Shown here one piece after another: positions 54,498 to 61,678 of a stretch of DNA of 64,000 nt. Origin of the DNA: an uncultured Clostridia bacterium (GTDB lineage: Bacteria; Bacillota; Clostridia; TANB77; CAG-508); contig CAOSLI010000003.1 of assembly GCA_948524275.1 (NCBI GenBank), positions 62,001 to 126,000 on the forward strand, given 5' to 3'. Under the pieces are notes generated by a model. The model saw only the letters and a program-made list of their open reading frames with translations, was not told where the DNA came from and searched no databases. Both the position numbers and the translations under genes were made by a program. Within the stretch, counting starts at the first letter, position 1. The number at the start of each line of letters is the position of its first letter.

Positions 54498-54885
54498 TTT
54501 AGTAGAAGGTTATGAAGTATTTAAAAAGGCTTATGATAAGTTACATGAATTTATAAATACTGATGACGGTTCAGAAAAAGATAGAGCAGCAATAATACAT
54601 GTATATGAATATACATTTGAACTATGGTGGAAAGCACTTCAAAGATATATGCAGGATTATGAAACTTTAACTGAATTTGGACCAGGTTCAACAATTAGAA
54701 ATGCTATTCAATATGGAATATTAGATAATGGTCAGGCTTACATGGATATGTTAAGAGACAGAAACTTGATAGCTCATACTTATAAAGAAAATATAGCAAT
54801 TGAGATACATAATAGAATTACGAAAGAACATATTAGTACACTAACTAAATTTATAGTGAACTTTGATAAGAAAATAGTAAATTAA
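54487..54885 (+). CDS. HEPN protein (HI0074-like nucleotidyltransferase partner, toxin)
   Basis: 132-residue all-helical protein of the nucleotidyltransferase substrate-binding/HEPN family; HEPN members of MNT-HEPN modules are RNases neutralised by AMPylation by MNT. The RX4-6H ribonuclease motif is RDRNLIAH near residue 100, and the helix IIHVYEYTFELWWKALQRYM is typical. The start is ATG 54487, overlapping the MNT end; GAGGGAG upstream. With MNT interrupted by TAG, either the module still works by read-through or the toxin must be silent. Confidence 0.85.
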   Translation: MSNNLVEGYEVFKKAYDKLHEFINTDDGSEKDRAAIIHVYEYTFELWWKALQRYMQDYETLTEFGPGSTIRNAIQYGILDNGQAYMDMLRDRNLIAHTYKENIAIEIHNRITKEHISTLTKFIVNFDKKIVN

Positions 54886-54970
54886 ATTTAATAGAAAAGT
54901 AATATTAATTTGTAAAAAAATAATTTAGCCATAAAAAGGCTTTGGCTAAGAAATTAGGAGGAAATGAAAA

Positions 54971-55972
54971 ATGGCAGTAACATTTGAAAGTTATGAAAGA
55001 AGAATTGATCAAATAAAACCAGTAATGGAAAAATACGGAATAAAAGATTTCGAAGATGCATTAAATATATGCAAAGAAAAAGGATTTAATCCTTATGATA
55101 TGGTAAAAGAAGTTCAACCAATATGTTTTGAAAACGCATGTTGGGCGTATACACTAGGTGCAGCAATAGCTATAAAGAAAGGCGCAACCAAAGCAGCTGA
55201 CGCAGCAAAAGCAATAGGAGAAGGACTTCAAGCATTTTGTATACCAGGTTCTGTTGCAGATGATAGAAAAGTAGGTTTAGGACATGGAAACCTAGCATCA
55301 ATGCTACTAAGTGAAGAAACAAAATGTTTTGCTTTCTTAGCAGGACATGAAAGCTTTGCAGCAGCAGAAGGTGCTATTGGAATAGCAAAATCAGCAAACA
55401 AAGTTAGAAAAGAACCATTAAGGGTTATATTAAATGGTCTTGGAAAAGATGCAGCACAAGTAATCTCAAGAATAAATGGATTTACATATGTAAAGACAGA
55501 TTTTGATTTCTTTACAGGAAAAGTTAATGTAGTAGAAGAAATCCAATACTCTGATGGAGAAAGAAGCAAAGTAAGATGCTATGGATCAAACGATGTTAGA
55601 GAAGGTGTAGCTATAATGTGGCTAGAAGATGTTGATGTTTCAATAACAGGAAACTCAACAAACCCAACAAGATTCCAACATCCAGTAGCAGGAACATACA
55701 AGAAAGAAAGATTAGAAGCAGGAAAGAAATATTTTTCAGTAGCAAGTGGTGGTGGAACAGGAAGAACACTTCACCCAGACAACATGGCTGCTGGACCAGC
55801 TTCATATGGTATGACAGATACAATGGGAAGAATGCACTCAGATGCACAATTTGCAGGAAGTTCATCAGTACCAGCACATGTTGAAATGATGGGACTAATT
55901 GGAATGGGCAATAACCCAATGGTTGGTTGTACAGTTGCAATAGCAGTTGCTTGTGAAGAAGCTATGAAATAA
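54971..55972 (+). CDS. GGGtGRT protein
   Basis: 333-residue conserved anaerobe protein named for the motif seen here as ASGGGTGRTLHPDNM. Function is unknown; co-occurrence with an IscU-like scaffold (53350) suggests Fe-S or anaerobic metabolism. Other conserved parts are GHGNLASMLLSEETKCFAFL and AGSSSVPAHVEMMGLIGMGNNPMVGCTVAIAVACEEAM. Cytoplasmic, no membrane segment. TTAGGAGG site. The MNT/HEPN module is inserted between this gene and its usual partner. Confidence 0.88.
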   Translation: MAVTFESYERRIDQIKPVMEKYGIKDFEDALNICKEKGFNPYDMVKEVQPICFENACWAYTLGAAIAIKKGATKAADAAKAIGEGLQAFCIPGSVADDRKVGLGHGNLASMLLSEETKCFAFLAGHESFAAAEGAIGIAKSANKVRKEPLRVILNGLGKDAAQVISRINGFTYVKTDFDFFTGKVNVVEEIQYSDGERSKVRCYGSNDVREGVAIMWLEDVDVSITGNSTNPTRFQHPVAGTYKKERLEAGKKYFSVASGGGTGRTLHPDNMAAGPASYGMTDTMGRMHSDAQFAGSSSVPAHVEMMGLIGMGNNPMVGCTVAIAVACEEAMK

Positions 55973-56008
55973 TTGATATAAGCTAATTAGATAAAATTTA
56001 ATAAAAAG

Positions 56009-56069
56009 ACAAATGGTAGACAGTAAGGTTAAATTTTAATAAGAAATTGCCAAACTGTCAACCATTTGT
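56009..56069 (+). promoter_or_regulatory. Long imperfect hairpin just before tRNA-Gln
   Basis: Arms 56009-56024 (ACAAATGGTAGACAGT) and 56054-56069 (ACTGTCAACCATTTGT) pair at 15 of 16 positions, 29-base loop. It lies 37 bases after the GGGtGRT gene and 11 bases before the tRNA. It may be a terminator-like or transcript-processing structure. Confidence 0.65.
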
Positions 56070-56080
56070 CAACCATATAC

Positions 56081-56155
56081 TGGGGTATCGCCAAGCGGTA
56101 AGGCATCGGACTCTGACTCCGACATTCCTGTGTTCGAATCACAGTACCCCAACCA
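56081..56155 (+). tRNA. tRNA-Gln(CUG)
   Basis: Seven-base acceptor TGGGGTA / TACCCCA, D-arm GCC/GGC, anticodon stem TCGGA / TCCGA with loop CTCTGAC, hence anticodon CTG reading CAG; T-arm TGTGTTCGAATCACA; encoded CCA at 56153-56155. Its 3' end borders a phage-like element and is the likely attachment site. Confidence 0.95.
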
Positions 56156-56199
56156 GTAATACCAAGGGTTTCGACGATTTTGAAATCCTTATTTTTATG

Positions 56200-56240
56200 C
56201 CTGAAATGCGAAACTAGTCCAAAACTAGTCCAAGTCACAA
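56200..56240. other. Probable attachment/recombination region with direct repeats
   Basis: Two copies of ACTAGTCCAA in tandem (56213-56222 and 56224-56233) lie between the tRNA 3' end and the integrase terminus. Such small repeats are typical integrase arm sites; the core attL is expected at the T-arm and CCA end of the tRNA. The right end lies outside the window. Confidence 0.5.
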
Positions 56241-56283
56241 GTATAATACAGTAACATATAGAAAAAAGAAAAGATAAGTTTTT

Positions 56284-57591
56284 TCAACTTATCTTAAATA
56301 GCGGTTTATAAATTTGATCAGTTTTATCAGCAATTTCCTTTTTACCTTCTGTATAATTATGAGTATAGTGCATAGTGGTTTCAATACAAGAGTGTCCAGA
56401 ATTATTTTGTACATCCGTTAAATATGCTCCATATGCAAGAAGAGTACTGATGTTGAGATGTCTTAACTTGTGAATCGTAATGTATGGAAAATTAAACTCT
56501 TTATGCTCTTTTTCTAATCTTAATTTTTCTTCATTATAAAATTTATCAAATGTAGATTTAAATTTAGAAGATATGTAGTCTACTCTTAATGGAATACCTG
56601 TGTCATCTACACAAAGAAATTTAGAGTCTATATAATTTTCTCCGTATCTAATTTTATTTTCTAATTGCCTTTTCTCATTTAAATACAACACTTGAAGCAT
56701 AATTTCAGGGAAGTATAAAGCACGTGTAGATTTTTTGTTCTTATTTCTCTTTTTAAAAATAGTCTTATTTTTACACCTAACTCTTACAGCATCAATAATT
56801 ACTTTCCTCTTTTCAGTATCCACTTTGCTTTTTAAAATTCCAGCAATTTCGCTACGCCTTAATCCAACAAATGCAGCCCAACAAACAGGAAGCATCATAT
56901 CAGTATTCATAAACAAATTTATTACTTGTACAGCCTGTTCTGGTGTAATAAATTCCTCATCTTCATAATCTTCGTCATCAAAATTATCTAGATCATCAAT
57001 TATGATATCTTTCATTTTTTCTTCTTCAGATTTTGGAATAACTGTATTTAAGCAAATATTTGTACTTAACTTTTTACAACTCATGAAGTATGTGAAAATT
57101 CCACTAATTTGAGCCTTATGGTGATCAACTGAGTTATAAGATAAATTCTTTTTAGGTTTTATTTCTCCAGTAGATTTTAAAGTGCGATTTTCTTTATCTA
57201 AATCAAATCTCAAGTAGTGATAGTATTCATTTATAATATCTATTCCTGATGGGCTACTAATTATTTTAAATGGGATATGGCCAAGGCATGGTTTTAAATA
57301 CTTTTCATTAATAAGCTCATATCCAGCAGCTGTATTAGGTTCGCAATTATTCTGAACATAGTTTTGCATCCACTCATCAATTGCTTGCGAAAATGTTATA
57401 TTAGGAATGCTAATAAAAGTATTATTATTGATATCGGTTTGAATTTTTGATTTATACTTTTCCGCATCCGTTTTTTTAGTAAATGTTTGTAATGGCTCAC
57501 GCTTTCTATGGCCTGATACTATTCCATAATCAATAAAAACTGTATAACTAAATCCTTTTTTTAATTTATTTTCTTTTATGCTAACTTTCAT
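56284..57591 (-). CDS. Tyrosine recombinase/integrase of prophage
   Basis: 435-residue phage-type integrase. The N-terminal arm-binding AP2-like region (about 1-60, GFSYTVFIDYG), a SAM-like core-binding domain (about 65-180) and a catalytic domain with Arg in AAFVGLRRSEIAGIL, the HxLRH motif (ITIHKLRHLNISTLLAYG), His in NNSGHSCIETTMHYTH and the Tyr nucleophile in that last motif. An acidic insert (DDLDNFDDEDYEDEEF) lies between domains. It faces the tRNA, as usual for tRNA-integrated elements. Confidence 0.92.
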   Translation of the reverse strand: MKVSIKENKLKKGFSYTVFIDYGIVSGHRKREPLQTFTKKTDAEKYKSKIQTDINNNTFISIPNITFSQAIDEWMQNYVQNNCEPNTAAGYELINEKYLKPCLGHIPFKIISSPSGIDIINEYYHYLRFDLDKENRTLKSTGEIKPKKNLSYNSVDHHKAQISGIFTYFMSCKKLSTNICLNTVIPKSEEEKMKDIIIDDLDNFDDEDYEDEEFITPEQAVQVINLFMNTDMMLPVCWAAFVGLRRSEIAGILKSKVDTEKRKVIIDAVRVRCKNKTIFKKRNKNKKSTRALYFPEIMLQVLYLNEKRQLENKIRYGENYIDSKFLCVDDTGIPLRVDYISSKFKSTFDKFYNEEKLRLEKEHKEFNFPYITIHKLRHLNISTLLAYGAYLTDVQNNSGHSCIETTMHYTHNYTEGKKEIADKTDQIYKPLFKIS

Positions 57592-57671
57592 AATAAAATA
57601 CCTCCAGTTTCTTTAATTTATTTTACACAAACTATTGAAAATGAAGATACTTTCATATATAATATTAAAGT

Positions 57672-57691
57672 AATCACTTTCAATAGTGATT
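57672..57691. repeat. Palindrome upstream of integrase
   Basis: AATCACT TTCAAT AGTGATT, a perfect 7-base inverted repeat about 80 bases upstream of the integrase start; possible operator of int. Confidence 0.55.
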
Positions 57692-57704
57692 GGCGGGAAA
57701 ATAA

Positions 57705-57721
57705 GTGTATCGGTTGTGGTA
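57705..57721 (+). repeat. 17-bp element repeated in inverted orientation at 61208
   Basis: GTGTATCGGTTGTGGTA here and its exact reverse complement at 61208-61224. The two flank the control region of the element 3.5 kb apart. Confidence 0.75.
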
Positions 57722-57770
57722 AATTTGATAACATTTATTTTCCTTATTTTTATGTTAATATTTAATTTTA

Positions 57771-58082
57771 TTAAGGTTTTGAGTTAATTTCATCAAAGTA
57801 TGTACTTATGCCATGTCTACACCCATCATGAAATAAACCTGCCTTTATGGCATTACTAAGTAATGGGTAATTTCCATCTTTGATAGAGCCTTTGCAAAAA
57901 ACATCGTCTATATATACCTTTCCTTGTAGTTTAGAACATTTTTCACAGGCACTATTATGACTTGAAACATACACTAAATGATTTTTAGATTTATTTCTAT
58001 ATTTTCCTTCTTTTTTCCAGCTAGGATGTATTTTTATTAGACGGATATATTCTTTAGATTTAAACATATTAAGTATATCCAT
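57771..58082 (-). CDS. Small protein with minor-capsid-2-type Cys/His motif, 103 aa
   Basis: Soluble protein whose central part SACEKCSKLQGKVYIDDVF and the end FHDGCRHGISTYF match the metal-binding C-terminal domain found in phage minor capsid protein 2 (CxxC followed by HxxCRH). Here it is free-standing next to an ImmA/IrrE gene, not among head genes. It could be an accessory to the immunity region or a transferred remnant. ATG at 58082; weak ribosome binding site. Confidence 0.6.
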   Translation of the reverse strand: MDILNMFKSKEYIRLIKIHPSWKKEGKYRNKSKNHLVYVSSHNSACEKCSKLQGKVYIDDVFCKGSIKDGNYPLLSNAIKAGLFHDGCRHGISTYFDEINSKP

Positions 58083-58130
58083 TGATTTATTTTCTCACTT
58101 TCTTATTATTTCATTTATTGTTTGCTTATT

Positions 58131-59423
58131 TTAGAATGGAAACTCAGTGCCAGGACTCGCATTAAAATTTTGAGAATATCTATCTTCGTAAAAATACTCA
58201 TTTTTGCTTAGATCATATAAATTTAGCTTTATGTTATATCCATATTGTTTTTTTATAGATTCTTTTAATATATTGATATTTTCTTCCTTAGAAACGAGAG
58301 CTCTTGAAAATGTAGATGCTTGTATAAAATTTATACAAACCGTATCTCCATCAACAAAAGATAATTCAGTATTTATTAAATTGCTATAAAGCATAAAATT
58401 TTTATCATTTTTTATGTTATTTATAATTTCTTTCCAAGCTAGGTCGGTTGATTCTTTATTGGTATCATAATTTTTATAATCACATAAAATAGCATTTGCA
58501 TAATAAGTCGTTGTAGAACCACATTTATGGCAGTATCTTGCATTTGAATCACAAATTTCACCACAGCCCCCAACAGTATTACCTAAATTGTCTAATTCAT
58601 AATTAGTACAACGATTATATAAATCTAGTCCACATATTTTGCAATAATCTCCTTCTAATATCTCTTCATTGCCACATTTTGGACATATTTTAGCCTTTTT
58701 TTTGTCATCAACTTCAATTTCACTTTTGTATATCATAAATCCATCTCCTATTACTAATTTTTTATTGCCACATAATGGGCAGTATGAGTTATTAATATTT
58801 AAATGAGTATTTCTACAATTGTCGCATGTTTTAAAACTTTTGTATTTGTCTTGAAATTCTTGAATTTGCTGATCGTTTAAGTAATATAAGTCGTTCTTTA
58901 AAAACGAAAGTCTTGTTTTTGCAGCAGAAGCTGTTATAGCAAAATCATTTCCAATACTGAAAAGTCTATCCCAAAGACTCATTTGCTTAACTAAAGGGGC
59001 GGGGGCTAAAAGGTTTCTAGCAAAACAATTCGCTTCATTTTCTAATATTTTGTATTCACTTTCAGAAGAGTTATTTTGCAAAATACTAGTTATCTCAAAA
59101 TCTTTATGGTGTTTTAAAACTATATGACCTATTTCATGGGCCAAAGTAAAATTAATTCTTCCAATACTATTGATAGTATTATTATATGCAATAATATAGT
59201 TATGCCCATTATAAATAGAATAACCATCTGGACCTAAGCAATTGCATATATCTTCTATGGTACAATTATTTGTTTTAGCCATTTGTTCATAGGTTAGTAT
59301 TTTCCAACCTAAATTTTTTGATAATTTAAATAAATCAATTGGAAAACACAATACATTATCATTAACAAATTCATACGCCTTATAAACGGTTCCATTATAT
59401 CTTGCCAACTGTGGAACTTTCAT
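58131..59423 (-). CDS. ImmA/IrrE metallopeptidase with zinc ribbons
   Basis: 430-residue protein. The N-terminal ImmA/IrrE domain has NFTLAHEIGHIVLKHH (HExxH zinc site) and the third ligand downstream in EANCFARNLLAP. After about residue 190 several zinc ribbons follow: CDNCRNTHLN... CPLCGNKK, ICPKCGNEEI... CKICGLDL, CGEICDSNARYCHKCG. ImmA proteases cut phage repressors on DNA damage. The neighbour XRE repressor, four bases upstream in the operon, is the probable substrate. The ribbons may give DNA or protein targeting. Confidence 0.88.
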   Translation of the reverse strand: MKVPQLARYNGTVYKAYEFVNDNVLCFPIDLFKLSKNLGWKILTYEQMAKTNNCTIEDICNCLGPDGYSIYNGHNYIIAYNNTINSIGRINFTLAHEIGHIVLKHHKDFEITSILQNNSSESEYKILENEANCFARNLLAPAPLVKQMSLWDRLFSIGNDFAITASAAKTRLSFLKNDLYYLNDQQIQEFQDKYKSFKTCDNCRNTHLNINNSYCPLCGNKKLVIGDGFMIYKSEIEVDDKKKAKICPKCGNEEILEGDYCKICGLDLYNRCTNYELDNLGNTVGGCGEICDSNARYCHKCGSTTTYYANAILCDYKNYDTNKESTDLAWKEIINNIKNDKNFMLYSNLINTELSFVDGDTVCINFIQASTFSRALVSKEENINILKESIKKQYGYNIKLNLYDLSKNEYFYEDRYSQNFNASPGTEFPF

Positions 59424-59426
59424 ATT

Positions 59427-60071
59427 CTAATTTTCCTCACTATCTTTTAACATAGAATTTAAAAGTTGAGTATATAAGTCTTGATTTGCTGGGGACAACT
59501 TATCAAAGTTTCTAGCAATTGCTCTTGCCTTCTGAGTGCAATCTTCTTTAGAATCCGTTTCAGTATTGGTTTTATCCTTATAATATTGCATACTTGTAAT
59601 ACAATCTGCTAGGTTAAAAAATGATATCCCCCTATATCTAGTGGCGAAATATTCAATAAATTTAATAGCTGTATCAAAATCAAGAGAATCTAGCTTTTTT
59701 AATAATTCATTAGTATGCGTATCTTTTATAATCTCACTAGCAGCAATATTATTTTGTATCACATGCGTAATAGCGGAATTCAATATATTTTTCTCGTTAT
59801 CAGTTGAAAAGTCATATATAGCAGAATAAGGGAGGTCCTTTTCCATTGGAGCATCTTGCCCCATAAGCCATAATGGATTAACATTAAATAATTCAGCGAT
59901 ATATTTTACAGTAGTAATTTTGGGAGACATTTCTGCATTCATATATCTATAAATTGTAGAAACACTTTTTAATCCTAATTTTTGCGCAATTTCTAGAACT
60001 TCAAAACTACTGTCTTTTATCAATTTAGAAAATCGTTCTGCGAATTTATCTAAAATAATTTCTTCTTTCAT
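59427..60071 (-). CDS. XRE-family prophage repressor
   Basis: 214-residue regulator with an N-terminal Cro/C1 HTH (VLEIAQKLGLKSVSTIYRYMN) and NPLWLMGQDAPME, typical of C1-like proteins, then a helical C-terminal region instead of a peptidase domain. It is divergent from the Cro-like gene, with three operator-like sites between and beyond. Adjacent ImmA-like protease suggests cleavage-based induction. AGGTGAT site. Confidence 0.87.
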   Translation of the reverse strand: MKEEIILDKFAERFSKLIKDSSFEVLEIAQKLGLKSVSTIYRYMNAEMSPKITTVKYIAELFNVNPLWLMGQDAPMEKDLPYSAIYDFSTDNEKNILNSAITHVIQNNIAASEIIKDTHTNELLKKLDSLDFDTAIKFIEYFATRYRGISFFNLADCITSMQYYKDKTNTETDSKEDCTQKARAIARNFDKLSPANQDLYTQLLNSMLKDSEEN

Positions 60072-60105
60072 AAAATCACCTCAAACACATTATACACTAA
60101 TATTT

Positions 60106-60117
60106 TTCGTTTTGCAA
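60106..60117. promoter_or_regulatory. Imperfect repressor operator
   Basis: TTCGTTTTGCAA, whose reverse complement TTGCAAAACGAA resembles the perfect operator TTGCGAAACGCAA at 60183; located 35 bases before the repressor start. Confidence 0.55.
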
Positions 60118-60149
60118 CTAAAAAAAATATATTTTTTTGCAAAAAGCTA

Positions 60150-60178
60150 TTGACAAGTATAAATATTTATTGTAAATT
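60150..60178 (+). promoter_or_regulatory. Rightward early promoter of prophage
   Basis: TTGACA at 60150-60155, 17-base spacer, TAAATT at 60173-60178, just before the operator at 60183. Confidence 0.55.
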
Positions 60179-60182
60179 ATAA

Positions 60183-60195
60183 TTGCGAAACGCAA
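60183..60195. promoter_or_regulatory. Palindromic phage operator 1
   Basis: TTGCGAAACGCAA, arms TTGCG/CGCAA around AAA, between the rightward promoter and the Cro-like gene. Identical to the site at 60439. Confidence 0.8.
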
Positions 60196-60214
60196 AAAAG
60201 AAAGGAGGATTTTT

Positions 60215-60430
60215 ATGACTACAAACCAATATAGAGAATTAGTAGAGTTAAAAGGTATACTTAGAGAAAAGAAAATTAATTATGAAACATTAGCACGATA
60301 TTTAAAGATGTCTTTGAGTGCATTGTCAAATAAGATTAATGGTAAATCTGTTTTTAATTTGATTGAAATTAGTAACATAATAACTTTTTTAGGTATACCA
60401 AAAGAAAATGTACACTTGTATTTTTTTTAA
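60215..60430 (+). CDS. Cro-like small HTH protein
   Basis: 71-residue DNA-binding protein with HTH motif IDYETLARYLKMSLSALSNKINGK type layout (KKINYETLARYLKMSLSALS). First gene of the rightward operon and divergent from the repressor, the expected place of Cro. AAAGGAGG site. Followed 39 bases later by the antirepressor, with a second operator in the gap. Confidence 0.82.
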   Translation: MTTNQYRELVELKGILREKKINYETLARYLKMSLSALSNKINGKSVFNLIEISNIITFLGIPKENVHLYFF

Positions 60431-60438
60431 CACCACAA

Positions 60439-60451
60439 TTGCGAAACGCAA
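60439..60451. promoter_or_regulatory. Palindromic phage operator 2
   Basis: Second exact copy of TTGCGAAACGCAA, overlapping the leader of the antirepressor gene and abutting its AAAAGGAG site, so binding could block transcription there. Confidence 0.78.
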
Positions 60452-60469
60452 AAAAGGAGAAGATAAATA

Positions 60470-61232
60470 ATGAAATTACAAATATTTAATAATAATGAAT
60501 TTGGAGAATTGCAAATAATTGAACAAAAAGGAAAATTTGAATTTGAAGCAACTGGTACAGCCAAAATATTAGGATACTTAAATCCTTATGACGCTATACA
60601 AAGACATTGCAAAAAAGATGGGGTCGTGAAACACGAGGTCATAGATAATTTAGGAAGAAAGCAAGAAAAGAACTTTATTGATGAAGGGAATTTATATAGA
60701 TTAATTACTCATTCAAAATTGCCTAGCGCAGAAAAATTTGAAATTTGGGTATTTGATGAAGTTCTACCATCAATACGAAAAACAGGAGGATATATTGCAG
60801 GTGAAGAAACTATGTCAGATGATGAACTAATTGCAAAAGCAATGAATGTTTTAAACAAAAAATTAGAACTAGCACATAAGCAGATAGAAGATCAAAAACC
60901 AAAAGTCTTATTTGCAGAAACAGTGGAGACCTCTGAAACAAGTATCTTAATTGGAGATTTAGCAAAGCTAATTAAACAAAAAGGATACGACATAGGACAA
61001 AATAGATTGTTTAGTTGGCTTAGAGATAATGGCTATTTAATAAAATCAGGAGAAAGAAAAAACATGCCAACACAAAAATCAATGGGGTTAGAACTATTCG
61101 AAGTTAAAGAAAGAACAGTAAATAACCCAGACGGATCTATAAGAATAACAAAAACGACAAAAGTAACAGGCAAACGGACAAATCTATTTTGTGAATAAAT
61201 TTTTAAATACCACAACCGATACACAAATTTAA
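60470..61232 (+). CDS. Phage antirepressor (BRO-N/KilAC), needs +1 shift at CGG
   Basis: Antirepressor with N-terminal BRO-N domain (FEATGTAKILGYLNPYDAIQRHC, RLITHSKLPSAEKFEIWVFDEVLPSIRKTGGYI) and C-terminal KilAC domain (IGDLAKLIKQKGYDIGQNRLFSWLRDNGYLI). Codon 236 is CGG in TKVTGK-CGG; zero frame ends TNLFCE. Skipping the C gives GKGQIYFVNKF, the standard KilAC ending (TGKGQxYFxNKF), and stops at 61232, total 253. The short zero-frame product differs only in its tail, so the shift may be needed for full function. This extends the pattern from host to phage genes. Confidence 0.88.
61175..61177 (+). other. CGG +1 shift site in phage antirepressor
   Basis: Context AAA CGG ACA. Skipping C gives GGA CAA ATC TAT TTT, restoring the KilAC tail GKGQIYF. 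Confidence 0.85.
61208..61224 (+). repeat. 17-bp inverted partner of 57705 element
   Basis: TACCACAACCGATACAC, the exact reverse complement of 57705-57721. It lies in the shifted end of the antirepressor, just before the next gene's ribosome binding site. Confidence 0.75.
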
Positions 61233-61248
61233 TAGAAAGGATATTAAG

Positions 61249-61485
61249 ATGGAAGTTATAAAGTCAAGATATTATACAATAAAAGATATTCAAAAGCTAG
61301 AAAACTGTGGAAGAGATGGGGCTTATGATTTAGCTAAAAAACTACCACATGAATTTAGAGGAAAACAAATATTTGTCTTTGTAGAAGGCTATGAAAACTA
61401 TTATGAACAAAAAAAGAAAAAAGCTTTTGATAAAAATACTCAAGTTAAAGAAAACAATTTATATAGAATTAAAAGATTTGGTTAG
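61249..61485 (+). CDS. Excisionase-like small HTH protein
   Basis: 78-residue protein with a MerR/excisionase-type layout: YYTIKDIQKLENCGRDGAYDLAKKLP then a wing-like FVFVEGYENYYEQKKK. It probably acts as excisionase or a small early regulator. GAAAGGAT site within the end of the shifted antirepressor frame, so translation is likely coupled. Confidence 0.65.
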   Translation: MEVIKSRYYTIKDIQKLENCGRDGAYDLAKKLPHEFRGKQIFVFVEGYENYYEQKKKKAFDKNTQVKENNLYRIKRFG

Positions 61486-61505
61486 AAAGGAGGCGAGTGT
61501 TAAGG

Positions 61506-61673
61506 ATGAAAAAGTTATTACTTAATATGTTATCAGTTTTTGGTGGCGTGTTACTAGCATTTATGATTATAGATAGTCAGCAAGCTCAAAAGACAAGCAA
61601 TGCTGAACCTATGAGTAAAGAAGAACACCAGCAAGTATATCAACAATACATAGATTATGAAGAAGGGAGGTAA
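61506..61673 (+). CDS. Small phage membrane protein, 55 aa
   Basis: Starts MKKLLLNMLSVFGGVLLAFM, a basic N-terminus with one hydrophobic helix, followed by a polar Gln/Glu tail (KEEHQQVYQQYIDYEEG). GAAAGGAGG lies upstream. Between two other short early genes; role unknown. Confidence 0.7.
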   Translation: MKKLLLNMLSVFGGVLLAFMIIDSQQAQKTSNAEPMSKEEHQQVYQQYIDYEEGR

Positions 61674-61678
61674 ATAAT

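Noticed and set aside
4924..61177. Treating the nine split genes as independent pseudogenes
   Set aside because: All nine have one lesion of identical form (C before GG at codon phase one) and otherwise intact, full-length family sequence on both sides; only dinD has a second lesion. Independent decay would give mixed lesions.
4924..61177. Slippery-sequence or prfB-like frameshifting with a stop codon and internal Shine-Dalgarno
   Set aside because: No shared upstream stimulator, no common P-site codon and no adjacent stop at the shift point in most genes; the only shared element is CGG plus A or T.
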